Shown here piece after piece: positions 47,195 through 57,687 of a stretch of 64,000 nucleotides of DNA. The notes beneath the pieces were generated by a model that did no database searches, had not been told where the DNA came from, and saw nothing but the letters and a program-made list of their open reading frames with translations. Position 1 is the first letter of the stretch; the number at the start of each line of letters is the position of its first letter. This DNA comes from Termitomyces sp. T153. Taxonomy: Eukaryota; Basidiomycota; Agaricomycetes; Agaricales; Lyophyllaceae. Position numbers and translations under genes: made by a program. The DNA is taken from NCBI GenBank assembly GCA_018296165.2, contig JACKQL020000014.1:868001-932000 (forward strand). The letters are read 5' to 3'.

Positions 47195-50100
47195 GCTGTT
47201 GAGTCAGACACTGATAACAAATAACTGCACAGACCTCAAGCAGAGCTATGGGGGAGTCCAGGGTTGGTCAATTATAGTCTTAGGATTCTTGAAGGGGGGT
47301 GAGACATCAAAGGGCACTAGTCCAGAGTTGGTTAGATTGTCCTGGTCAAGGCAGAGGGTGAGGCTGGGCCAGTCAATGCAAGAATTGGTGGAGCAGAGTC
47401 ATGAAAAGCTTAAGACAATGGGGGCAGAGGGGTGTAGTTTCAAGACAAGTAATTGGAGTTCTTGTTGTCATCCATTGGCAAAGGTCATGGTTGTCTCTAG
47501 GCAATGTGTGATATCTCCAGCGGGGGTAGAGTCACCATTGAAGAGCTTGAGGATCAGAGTGGGGAGGTATCAGAGGTGTTGGGTAGTGAGTGCTGCTAGG
47601 AATTCATTGACAAAGTTATCCATGGTGCTGCTGTTGACTAGTGTGGGAACAGAGTTGTTGAAGAAGGAGAGGGTGGTGTGGAGAAGGAGGGTGGTGGAGG
47701 AGTGGGAGGGGAGGTGTGCTGGGAAGTTGTCTGGGGCAAATACCATTGTGTGGAGAAGTGTGGCCAGGGTAGAGAAGATGTTGGGGTCTGGTCTGTGGTT
47801 TAGTGCATCTTCAAGACTTAGACCGCTGACTTGTTTTCCATAAACTGGTAGTTGCAGTCTTCTCTGTCAATAGTCTATATGGTGCATTCTATCACCTGGT
47901 ATTTAGGACACCCATTAATCAAGTCTCTCTGCTCACCACATAGGATGCATGTGCCCTCCTTCTGTTGTTTCTCCTAAGTCTCCTCTGGTACATCAATCCA
48001 TGGCCTATTCCAAATCTTGTTCATGCATAGGGCTTCTTAGTCATTGGTGGAATCCAGAGTGTTATTGAGGTTGTTGGGTTTGGCATCTAGGGGTTCTAAA
48101 GCCTCATAGAGGCTGGCGGCATTGAGTCAGTGAGGTGGGCATTGTTCCAGGAGTCAATTGGTGCTGAAAGGCCCTTGGCCCAGGGGAAAGTGGGGTGCAG
48201 AATTGGCAGAGTTGATGGGGATTGAGGGTTGATTGCTGTTGGTTGCTCCAATCTCTCAATTGGTGTTGCCAGAGGTGTTCCATGAGGTCCATAGTGCCAT
48301 ATTCTCACTCCAGTCTTTCTAGTAATGCTGGTTGACCTGAGTAACAAGTGCCTTGTATCTGTTGTATGTGGTTTGCTTGGGCACAAGACAAAGGATGTTC
48401 TTGATCTGTTAAGGCAGGGCATGACAGAGGGCAAATTGGAGAGCATTGTAATTCCACCCAGTTTTGTAAGCTTTCTGGTCAAATCATATAATAAAGGTTG
48501 TGAAGCATTTGTTGTTGCGCATTTGGAGGTTGAAGAGGTTCTTCTCCACTTCCACTAGAGTGTCAAAGAGGCCAAACTTACTAGAGAATTCCTGGGTGAA
48601 AGTGAGCCAATTGGAGAGTACAGAGTTGTTGGGATCAAACCAAAGTAGCACAGTGTAATGGTTGAAGGTGATACTCTGCAAATATGATGCAGCAAAGGCT
48701 ACTTGTGAGCTCTCAAGCTAGAAGGTAATGGGCTTAGCTTGGAACATTGTTAGACATTATATTAGAAAGATGCACCACTCCTGGGGATCACAACCAGTAA
48801 AAGGTTTGGGCTTTTGAATGTCAAGTTTTCCTTTCTGAGCCAGTGCATCACAAGTATTGTCCTGTGTGTTTTGAGTTCAGGACAGAGGTCTGGCATTGTA
48901 GTAGTAATAGTAGTTGTTTCCATTTCTGTGCTGGAGGAGGAAGTTGTCTATGGCTGGGCCCCATCCTCCAGGTGGTCTGCTGTTAGGAGGCTCTTTGCTA
49001 GGGGGTTGGCCCACATTGCCTGGGGGAGGCCCTGGAGCCCATCAAGGAGGAAGGAGTCCTCTGAGGGTGGGGTGTCCAAAGTAATTTGTATCAGCAGGGG
49101 GATTGGGCATTGGAACAAGTGGGGGACAAGGAGGGTTGGAGAGGAAAGGCATTGAGATGCTGCAGAGCCTGTGAGCTGTCTTGGAGGGACTGGGATGTTC
49201 TGACAGGGCAGAGGGGCATTGATACAGGGGGCACAGAGATTGAAGTGAGGAGGCCTGTTTTGGGGAGGGCCATTGTGCTGGACAGGCTTGTTGGTGGGGT
49301 TACCAGGCTTATTGATATAGGAGAGAGTCCAGTTTGTGCATGGGGTTTGGAGGCAGTGGATTGATCCCATGTATGGAAGGCACTGGGAATGGAGTTGGCC
49401 CAGGGATGAGCGGAGAGAGCCAAGGTGTGGGCAGTGGGTTGGTTAAACAATTCTCTCATGGAGTTGAGGTTCCTCAAAATGCTGGAGGCCATGTTAAGTT
49501 CTTCCTGCCAGCAAGAAATGGGAGGCGGGGCTTTGCTTTGTGTCCCAATGGGTTCCTCATGTTGCACATGAAAGGAGTGGGAGGGGTCCAGAGGGTCTTT
49601 GAATGGGCAGGAGTTTGGACTAGTATAGATTTCTTTGATCAATGCATGGAGCTCATTCTGTAAATTAGTGTTGATATCCAGAGTGCCTTGCATAGTTTTG
49701 AGGAGGTTTCCTTGCAGGTAGCATTTGTGGAAATCAAGAAGCCAATCCACCCAAACTTCCAGTGTTGCAGGGGTGTTGGGGTAGCCTAAGTTGATGAGGA
49801 GGGTGCAAGCATGCCTTGCAAACTCTGTGGGGAAGAGGCAGAGGAAGTGGAGGACTTTGTTGTGCTGTTGTACATAGGCTTTGACCCTTTGCTGTCTGAG
49901 AGAAGAGGAGACTTGAGTAGAAAATGGCAAACAAGGAGGAGAATAATTATCTGGATGCTCTGGAGAGGCTGGGACTGCAGCGGGGACTGAGTATGCATAG
50001 TAGTGGGTAGGGAGAAGGTATGCAGGGTTGGGGAGCACTGCAGAGTATCCTCTGGGGTACATGCAGGGGTTGTTGCCATTGGTGGGGAATGCTGGAGGGC

Positions 50101-50286
50101 AGCGCCAGCCCTGAGGTATCTCCTGGCTGATGGAGGGAGCATAAAATGCCTAGTTGGGGTCAGAGGTCCAATGGTAGAGAATATACTAATCTGCAGGAGG
50201 ACCTGGATAGAATGGAGTATATGGATTTTCAGGGACTAGCTGATAGTAGACGTCAGTTAGGTAGCCAGCAGAGTTGTATGTAGAGT
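47195..50286 (-). pseudogene. gag: gag and linker, A2 (N-terminus cut)
   Basis: Aligned with A1 gag. The open stretch 50062-49091 (323 codons) holds MYPRGYSAVLPNPAYLLPTH, RQQRVKAYVQQHNKVLHFL, YLQGNLLKTMQGTLDINTNL and Pro/Ser-rich text. The capsid-like part at 48681-48484 reads FNHYTVLLWFDPNNSVLSNW. The start codon region is missing, because sequence homologous to A1 stops at 50286, where the B2 LTR begins. Confidence 0.82.
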
Positions 50287-50651
50287 AGGGGACTTCCATT
50301 TCCAACCTCTGTAACTAGTTCTAGCACTTTCACAGCTCACTTAACAACTCTGGGGCTTGTGCCAGACCCTTGGAGAGCTCTGGCAACCTGCAGGACTTTC
50401 CATATTACCTCATTAGTCACTTCCCTAGGGTTAAGAGTAGCTCCAACCTTCTGTATAGCCATTTCCACACCTCCACTGCCCACTGATGCACTGCACCAAG
50501 CAGCAGAGATCCTTAGACTTGTTTTCTTCAGATTTCCCTCTGCTAGGTAATTAGTTACTGATTGTACCATTGTCTACTCTGCTAATATACTTTGGACTCC
50601 CCTCTGCTAGCTGCATGACTCTGATCTGCCATTCTGAAGGTTGCCCTTATA
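50287..50651 (+). repeat. 5' LTR of B2, first four bases missing
   Basis: Starts AGGGGACTTCCATTTCC, directly after A2 sequence, and ends CCCTTATA. The transcript-start site is AGACTTGTTTT at 50515-50525, one C-to-T change from the B consensus. Confidence 0.88.
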
Positions 50652-50653
50652 GC

Positions 50654-50664
50654 AGAACAAGTCT
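50654..50664 (+). promoter_or_regulatory. Self-priming primer-binding site of B2
   Basis: AGAACAAGTCT, 2 nt inside the 5' LTR, a perfect reverse complement of AGACTTGTTCT in the B1 3' LTR (18619-18629) and in the divergent B LTR (20279-20289). Confidence 0.8.
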
Positions 50665-50759
50665 CCTAAAACTGGTCTGGAAGCCCCTCATATCTGCAAG
50701 GAACTTCTAAGCTGCTACCTATCACTTTCCCACCAGGAATAAACATCTCAGAGTTTGAT

Positions 50760-52960
50760 GTTTCAGCTTGCCAACCCAGACACACCTGTGGAGGCCCCAG
50801 CCCTGCAGGACAAAGCCTGGACTTGCCTGCTACACTTAGAAACCCAGGTGTAATTAATGCAATCATCTCTCACACACCATATGACTAAACTCTCTACCCT
50901 CTATCAGACAACAGATCTTATCTCCCAATCCCTCCAGGCATTGCTTGAATGCCTAAACCCTAACTCCGCCCCTCCTGCAGCTGTGGACCTGGCCTTGCCT
51001 GCCACTGCACCTGTCTCCACACCAGTGACCCTACAGTCATGGATCCTGCATGTGGTGCTACCAGATGCATATGACAGTGCCTGCTCTGGCAGGGAGCAAT
51101 TCCTACAGTCCTGCCTCACCTACATCCACCTTAGCAGGGATGCTTTTGACTCCAATGCATTGGAAATAGCCTGGGTGCTATTATACATGAAGACTGGACA
51201 TGCCTCTATCTACACATTGCAAGTTTTCTGCCATCCCAGAGTGTCAGGTTCCACTGACAACAGGGGCACAGCTACACTGGCAAATCCTTACTAAGTGGAC
51301 ACAATGTCTTGTGCTTATAACCAAGCATCCAGGATTGGTGTGGAGGGACTTGCGAGGGGGAGCTAGGGAGTGGTCCAAGCAAGTCCAGAGTAGTTTGGGG
51401 ACGTCTAAGACCAAGTATACTAGTCATTGAACCTAGATGGGCACTGGAACAAGTCCGTGGGTGTGCAAATAGAATGTGGGGTAAGCGGAGGCTTCACAGT
51501 TGATGGGGGCAGAGCCAGAGTTTGATAGGAGATCACCAAGATGTGAGGGGTTCCTGGGCCAAGCGGGGAGCAAGGTCTGGGGTTGTTGTAAGAATGTTTG
51601 GATTGTAGCATGCGTGTGGAGTTCATATTGATGTTGGAGATGAAAGGAACTTAGGAAGACAAAGAAAATATACACAGTCAAGACAAGACAGAGACAAGGC
51701 GAGACAAGACAGAGAAAAGAGATAGATTTGAAACTAAAAATAGAGACAGTGACAAGATGAAAGCCAAGATATAGGAAACCAGTAAATGCAATATCAAGAC
51801 TAAAGTACTAGGGGTTACTCTATGACTTATATACCTACTACTGGGTGGTTCCAGAGGGCAGAGGATATGGCAGTGGGCTTGACAGAACTGCTGGAGTTGA
51901 CAGTTGTTGGGTGCAATCTTGGAGTGGGCTGCAGTGACATTCTGATGGGATCAGTTGGAAAGCGGATCATTCCAGGGTCAGGGGAAGCCTCAGGAGTCCA
52001 GGGGAATTCAGGGGATGCATCAACTGCTACAGAGAAGGCATTGGAGTTAATCAAGGAGCCATTGGGGTTTGCTGAGAAAGTATCAGAGTTGCCTGAAGTG
52101 GGCATGGAGAGTGGGCAAGGGTTGGGGAGTTTGGCAGAACATTGGGAGGGCTGGGGGCAGTGTTGGGGTCTAGGGAGCAGGTCGTGACACAAAGGTGTGG
52201 GAAGCTTTCTGGACTGGACAGCCTTTGAGAAGGACTTCCGCATGGAGTTTTTCCTGTTAGATCTCACCAAGATGGCAGCACTGATACTGCACAATAGGAA
52301 ACAGTATGGACAAGGAAAGCATATATTAGATGAGTACATTGACTCATTCTGGGCTCTGGTTGAATAGGCCACCTACTCTGATGGCCTCCAACTATGCCTC
52401 ACCTTCCAGGACAGCTTGCATCCCACACTGGTAGAATGCATCAACAATCTGGCAGAGGGTCGCCCCAGCAATGAGAAGATTGCATTATAGTATGAGGTGG
52501 CCTGGGACCAATAGAAACTCATGGAGATCTGGAGGGAACTCTGCCACCCCAATTCCATGCTGCACCCTGCTCTAGTCAGCAACTTCTGCCACTCCATGCC
52601 TGCTCACCCAATGCCAGCCCTCACTCCAGCCACTCCTACAGCACATCCCCTGCTGCTGGGGATCCCCATGGATGTAAATGCTGCCCAATAACTCTGCACT
52701 GCCCCACTGCTATGCTAGAGATGCAAGGAGCCTGGGCACTTTGCACAGCACTGTCTCCTGGGCCTAGAGGTATGCTACCTTTCTACAGCAAGAGGAACTT
52801 CTCCTACAGCTCTTGGCCACAAAAGATGCCACCAGAGCTCTGTCACTAGACAAGCCTATGCCAGAGTTGACCTTGGAGAAGATTGGTGCATGCATCTCAC
52901 CTCCAGAGCTGGAGGGGGATTTTTAGTCAAGTGACAGATGAGTTGTATGCCTTCATTGCT
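50760..52960 (+). pseudogene. gag: gag, B2, interrupted by a solo LTR
   Basis: Homologous to B1 gag: MQSSLTHHMTKLSTLYQTTD, SGREQFLQSCLTYIHLSRDA and ALEIAWVLLYMKTGHAS up to 51241, then the solo LTR. It resumes at 52190 with SFLDWTAFEKDF-like text, then after stops a zinc knuckle C-x2-C-KEPGHFAQHC (about 52710-52760). Dead by insertion and stops. Confidence 0.82.
51242..52189 (-). repeat. Solo family A LTR in B2 gag
   Basis: 948 bp, TGTCAGGTTCC to GTCGTGACA. The flanks CAGAG (51237-51241) and CAAAG (52190-52194) form a duplication with one G-to-A change. AATATCAAGACT is intact at 51790-51801. B1 gag is continuous at the homologous point, which confirms insertion. Confidence 0.93.
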
Positions 52961-53224
52961 AGGTGCTGACAGGTTCTCTTGTCTGTTGATAGAAAATGAA
53001 AGTGCCTCTTTCTATGCCCTTCATTCTGAGACAGAAGAACCTCAAAGCCCCCCTCCAGACATACAAACACTAACTCTAGAGCCCCCACCAAGCTCTCCAA
53101 CACCTCCAAAGGTTGGTTGGCACAGCCCTGCTTGGGTGCGTCAAATGCTTTGGCAGTATGTGATGGTCTCAGGCTTGTCTGCCCACTCCTGGCACCTCAA
53201 TGTGGAGATCAAGACAATGGACAC

Positions 53225-53570
53225 TTAATGGACCTACAGAGTTATAGCTCTCCTGGATAGCGGAGCAACAGGACTTTTCCTGGACTTGGAGTTTGTCAAA
53301 TGCTACAGCCTGACCATGCAGCCCCTTTTCAAGCTCATTCCTGTCTACAACATCAACAGAATGCCCAACAAAGCTAGTGCTATTAGCTCTATGGTTGACC
53401 TGGTTCTCCATTATTTGGAATCACATGGAGCATACCATATTTACTATTACCAGCTTGGGTTCATGTGGCTCTGAGAGCATAACTTCAAGGTCAATTGGAC
53501 CCAAGAAAAGGTAACCATGAGCAGGTGCCCCCAGAAGTGCTCCCTAAGCCCTGCGCTGCAGAGGACAGGG
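53225..53570 (+). pseudogene. pol: retropepsin-like protease, B2
   Basis: ALLDSGATGLFLDLEFV (about 53246-53300) keeps the DSG active site that B1 has lost. PVYNINRMPNKASAISSMVD follows, then a degraded LGFMWL segment. The rest is broken by stops. Confidence 0.82.
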
Positions 53571-53929
53571 TAGAGTATCAGACCCAAGTCTGAGAGCATG
53601 CAGCCATCTGCACATGTTGTGCCAGCCCTCTCCCCTTTACTAATCTAGACCTCCTGAGTCCCCTGCCTGTGGCATTCCCTCATAGAGAGGCCCTCCACAA
53701 GGACAATTGGAGCAATGGCAGTGTGAAGGGAAGTTTTGTAGCATAAGCAAGCTGGAGTTCCCAGACAAAGCAGTAGAGGTGGGGAATCAAATCTATGTTA
53801 CCACTGTCCACCTGATGCTCTCCATCATGGAGATCAGGGCTAGCCAGACTATGTCCTAGAGGCTGGCCCAGGCCTTCACTGCCAACACTATGCCTTGAGA
53901 GTTCCAGAATGTAGTACCCCCCTATCTGC

Positions 53930-55015
53930 ATGCATTTGAGGATGTATTCCCAAAGCCTCCTTCAACTCACTTTTGGAGCACAAGAGGTGGGACCACACCA
54001 TTGAACTGCTGCCAGACTCCACACCCTCCAGCTGTAAGGTCTACTCACTCATGCTCCAGAAGCAGGACAAGCTCAATGCATTCCTGCAGAAGAACTTGGA
54101 CTCTGATCATATCCATTCATCCAAGTCTCCAATGGCTTCTCCAGTCTTCTTCATCAAAAAGAAGAATGGCTCCCTCCAACTAGTACAGGACTATTGGGTA
54201 CTCAATGCCATGACAATGAAGAACCATTACTCTCTCCCCCTCATCTCCAAGCTCATCAACAACCTCTGGGGTGCATGATACTTCACTAAACTGGCTGTCT
54301 AGTGGAGTTACAACAATGTGCACATTTAGGAAGGAGACGAGTGTAAGGCTGCCTTCTAGACCAACTGGGAATTGTTCAAGCCACTCATTATGTTTCTCAG
54401 TCTCACTAACAGCCCTGCCACCTTTTAGACCATGATGAACAACATCTTCTGGGACCTCATAGCAGAGGGCATAGTGTGCATGTACCTCGATAACATCCTC
54501 ATTTACACCAAGATGCTGGAGGAACATCATTGGATCACTTGCCTTGTCCTGAACAACTCCGCCAGCACCAGCTCTACCTCAAGCCAGAAGAGTGCAAGTT
54601 TGAACAAACCCATATTACATACCTTGGCCTGATCATCTTGCACAGAGCCATGGAGATAGACCCAGTGAAGAGAGCAGGTGTAGCAGAGTGGCCAGAGCCT
54701 AAGAACAAGAAGGAGGTGCAGGCATTTCTTGGTTTTGCAAACTTCTACTGGAGATTCATCCAGGACTTCTTGCACCATGCCCGCCCACTGTTTGACCTCA
54801 TGGGAAAGGATGTTACATGCAGTTGGAGACCTCTGGAGCAGATGGCCTTTGACACTCTCAAGCACACTGTGACCTCTGGGCCTGTCCTTCTATTCCTGAA
54901 CAACAACTCCCCCTTTTGTATAGAGGCCAACAGCTCTGACTTTGCCACTGGGGCTGTGCTCTTGCAGCAATCTTTGGAGGATGGGAAGTGGCATCTGGTG
55001 GCTGACACTGGAGCT
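53930..55015 (+). pseudogene. pol: reverse transcriptase and partial RNase H, B2
   Basis: WDHTIELLPDSTPSSCKVYS, FFIKKKNGSLQLVQDYWVLN (54150-54210), MNNIFWDLIAEGIVCMYLDN (54435-54495; the box is YLDN), VQAFLGFANFYWRFIQDFLH, FCIEANSSDFATGAVLLQQS. The homology to B1 stops after GKWHLVA at about 55003 and resumes in integrase, a deletion of roughly 650 bp. Confidence 0.87.
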
Positions 55016-55916
55016 AGTATTGTAGAACTACTGGTGGCCCCAGATGTCCTAGTATATTGGGTCCTACACTAGTACTTGCAATCTCTGCTTCTGGACCAAG
55101 CTCCAGTGCCAACTTCTCTATGGACAGTTATACCCACTACCAGTGCCCACAGAACAATGGAGCATAGCATCCATAGACTTCATCATAGAGCTCCCCAATG
55201 CCTACAGTTACAATGCAATCATAGTGGTGGTAGACCTGTACAGCAAAAGAGCACACTTCATTCCAATCCACACCACCTGCTCCATTATGGGTGCTGCAAA
55301 CCTGTACCAGAGGAACATCTGGAAGCTCCATGACCTCTCTGACACTTACATCTTGGATCAGGGACCACAATTTGTGGTGGAGTTCACCTGGGAGCTCTAC
55401 CAACTGCTTGGAGTAAAGCTCCACACCACCACTATCTACCACCCACAGTCCAATGGCCAGGTGGAATACATCAACCAGGAGTTGGAGCAGTATCTCCGCC
55501 TCTTCCGTAATGAGTGCCAGGATGACTGGGACAAACTCCTTCCCAATACCAAATTCCAGTACAACAACCATGTTCACACATCCACCCAGTTTTCCTCATT
55601 CTTCCTTGACATGGGATGGCATCCACACATGGGTTTTGAAATCTGGGCCTGACCCTTGGAGAATGAGGCAGTAAACAAATTTGTGGACTGGATGAAGAGG
55701 TTACAGAAGGAGGCCCAAGCAGTGCTGGCAAAGGCAAAAGACAACATGGTGCAATATTATAACCATGGGAGGACCCCAGAGTGCAGATATCAGCCCAGGG
55801 ATTGCATCTACCTGGATGCCTCTAATATTACAACTACCCAACCCTCAAAAAAGCTGTCACACCATCAGTTGGGACCATTCACAGTGGAACAACAGGTAGG
55901 GCCCTTGGCCTATTGA
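55016..55916 (+). pseudogene. pol: integrase core, B2
   Basis: 169 codons open at 55143-55652: EQWSIASIDFIIELPNAYSY (first Asp), VVVDLYSKRAHFIPIHTTC, DTYILDQGPQFVVEFTWELY (second Asp), PQSNGQVEYINQELEQYLRL (Glu). The DDE residues appear intact, but the zinc-binding domain is lost in the upstream deletion. The C-terminal part CRYQPRDCIYLDAS and LSHHQLGPFTVEQQVGPLAY ends at a TGA at about 55916. Confidence 0.88.
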
Positions 55917-56231
55917 CTCTGGCTCCCTGTGGGGATGTGCCAGCTTCATCCAGTGTTCAATGTAGTCAAACTAATCCTGGCCCCTAAAGATCCTATCCTG
56001 TGGTGATATCTGCCACATCTGCTGCCCCCCATGGTGGTCAACAACAACAAGGAGTATGAAGTGGAGAAAATCCTGGATAGCCATTTATTCCAGAGACAAC
56101 TACAATACAAGGTGGAGTGGAAAGGCTATAGAATTGAGGATATTTCCTGGGAGCCACAGGAGAATGTACACACCCCCAGACTTGTCAAGGAGTTCCACCA
56201 GAAACATCCAGATGCCATGCATGCCATATGA
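55917..56231 (+). pseudogene. pol: chromodomain, B2 integrase C-terminus
   Basis: 67 codons open at 56031-56231: YEVEKILDSHLFQRQLQYKV, EWKGYRIEDISWEPQENV. The aromatic cage positions and the W-K-G-Y core of a chromodomain are preserved. It ends at a TGA just before the polypurine tract (56308-56320). Confidence 0.88.
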
Positions 56232-56320
56232 GGAATCTACCCTATCTTGCCAGTGGACCAAGCAATCAGGGACTTCTTCTACCCTGCACATTGAGACACC
56301 ACATGCTAGAGGGAAAGTGA

Positions 56321-56689
56321 TGTCAGGGGACTTCCATTTCCAACCTCTGTGACTGGTTCCAGCACCTCTGCAGCTTGTTTGATGCCTCTGGGGCTCTTTC
56401 CAGAATCCCAGAGATCTTTGGAGAACTGTGGAGTTCTCCATATTACCTCAGTGACCATTGCCCTAGGGTTAGAAGTAGCTCTGGTCACCTGTACAGTAGT
56501 TCCCATGCCTCTGCTGCTTGCTGATGTGCTGTGCCAAGCAGCAGGGATCGTTAGACATGTTCTCTTCAGATTCCCCTCTGCTAGGTGATTAGTTACTGAT
56601 TGTATGGTCATCTACTCTGCTAATATACTTCAGATTCCTCTCTGCTAGCTGCATGACTCCAATCTGCTGCTCTGGAAGTTGCCCTTACA
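56321..56689 (+). repeat. 3' LTR of B2
   Basis: 369 bp, TGTCAGGGG to CCCTTACA, followed by GCTTC and then the TRIM-like element. Confidence 0.92.
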
Positions 56690-56694
56690 GCTTC

Positions 56695-56809
56695 TGTGAG
56701 AGGAACACTTGCCAGTCCAAGCATTCAACCAACTGGCCCAAAAGGGCACAATGTCCAAGCTGTTGGACATGCTGACTGGCTCTATATATAGTGAAGTGGT
56801 CCTCTTACA
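56695..56809 (-). repeat. TRIM LTR, left (3')
   Basis: 115 bp, TGTGAGAGGAAC to CCTCTTACA; 113 of 115 positions equal the right copy. Confidence 0.92.
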
Positions 56810-57066
56810 TCAGCCCCTTTTCTAGAGGTGGACAATCCAGATACCTTCAATGGGAGGGTCACACATCTGTTAGAATGGAAGCTGAACTAGAGGAAAGACT
56901 ACACTATGTAATATAGTTACCCCCCAGGCATTGCCTGTAAGCCACAGTCAAGTTTTCTCTTTTAATGCACAGTATCAAAGGTACTATCACATGACTAGGC
57001 CAGCAACTTCTAATCACATGACCCCAAATAAAGTGCATCTTAGGAGAATTGAACTGGTGACCTTGT

Positions 57067-57078
57067 AGCTTGGACATT
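57067..57078 (-). promoter_or_regulatory. Self-priming primer-binding site of the TRIM
   Basis: Minus strand AATGTCCAAGCT, 1 nt inside the 5' (right) LTR; perfect reverse complement of AGCTTGGACATT in the LTR at 57146-57135. Confidence 0.8.
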
Positions 57079-57079
57079 C

Positions 57080-57194
57080 TGTAAGAGGAACACTTGCCAG
57101 TCCAAGCACTCAACCAACTGGCCCAAAAGGGCACAATGTCCAAGCTGTTGGACATGCTGACTGGCTCTATATATAGTGAAGTGGTCCTCTTACA
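57080..57194 (-). repeat. TRIM LTR, right (5')
   Basis: 115 bp. It contains CTATATATAG at 57167-57176 and, about 24-30 nt downstream on the minus strand, AGCTTGGACATT (57146-57135), the predicted transcript start. Confidence 0.92.
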
Positions 57195-57197
57195 TTG

Positions 57198-57239
57198 GGC
57201 TGGGAACAATGTCAGGGTTCCAGGGAGCAGGTTGTGACA
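57198..57239 (-). repeat. Remnant of the A2 5' LTR
   Basis: 42 bp, GCTGGGAACAATGTCAGGGT and on to GGTTGTGACA, nearly identical to the end of the left A2 LTR (41633-41673). It is followed by the AAGAT duplication. Confidence 0.85.
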
Positions 57240-57560
57240 AAGATGTATGCAGATGGAATTGCTGAGGAGGAGATTGAGAAGGATAATTTCTTGGCAGTGG
57301 TTGAATGTCAAAAGGGAGAACAGAACCAAGAAGAGAAGGGTGGTGATGCCATGGATGAGAGTGAAGTGATCAGTATGAAGCCATCATATCAGGAAGCACT
57401 CAATGCAGCTTCAACTATCCTACAGTATGTGTCTGATATGGATCAGCAATATGCATGCCAATTAGAAGGTATTCTTGCAAGTTTTGGGTGCCAAACACAC
57501 CTTGAGGAATTCCAGTCTCTTCAGCCTACTACTCTTAACAAATATCTCACTAACAATTAA
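57240..57560 (+). pseudogene. pogo/Tigger-like transposase, C-terminal end
   Basis: Continues the protein interrupted at 40624: the codons before A2 read DELLNPINENK and here KMYADGIAEEEIEKDNFLAV follows across the AAGAT duplication. An acidic stretch, then ILQYVSDMDQQYACQLEGIL and a natural-looking TAA at 57558-57560 end the protein. About 105 codons are open without a stop. Confidence 0.85.
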
Positions 57561-57687
57561 AATAGTCATTAGCAATGATGTATATAATGTCTACTTATAC
57601 TAAAAGGAAGCAATAAAAGAGACTCTACAATGACCCCTCTTATACCCAATAATCCCTGATGACTGATACTTTTTGGCTTCCATGGAG

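Larger units (their letters stand above)
50287..56689 (+). mobile_element. Chromovirus B2 inside A2
   Basis: LTRs 50287-50651 and 56321-56689. The left LTR lacks its first four bases (TGTC). Order: PBS, gag (split by a solo A LTR), protease, RT, RNase H, integrase, chromodomain, polypurine tract. Relative to B1, RNase H and the start of integrase are deleted at about 55015. No matching target duplication is visible. Confidence 0.9.
56695..57194 (-). mobile_element. 500-bp TRIM-like non-coding LTR element
   Basis: Two 115-bp direct repeats (56695-56809 and 57080-57194) differ at only two positions and have the inverted ends TGTAAGAGGA/TCCTCTTACA. The 270-bp interior has no coding frame. On the minus strand there are a polypurine tract (AGAAAAGGGGCTGA, by the left LTR), a primer-binding site 1 nt inside the right LTR, and a TATA box in the LTR. 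It resembles terminal-repeat retrotransposons in miniature. The flanks GCTTC and TTGGG do not match, so the insertion site has been altered. Confidence 0.85.
40625..57239 (-). mobile_element. Chromovirus A2, flanked by perfect duplication, rearranged at its 5' end
   Basis: The outer flanks are a perfect 5-bp duplication AAGAT (40620-40624 and 57240-57244). The left (3') LTR is complete; the right (5') LTR is reduced to 42 bp (57198-57239). Family A coding runs 41700-50286 in the same order as A1. Between 50287 and 57197 lie chromovirus B2 and a TRIM-like element in place of the A2 leader and most of its 5' LTR. Confidence 0.88.

Noticed and set aside
57020..57194. tRNA-like reading of the TRIM on the minus strand (A-box-like GGGCCAGTTGG and B-box-like AGTTCAATTCT)
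   Set aside because: The stems do not pair well, the spacing is long, and the apparent anticodon-stem pairing is fully explained by the 12-nt self-priming pair. A Pol III origin is not excluded but not supported.
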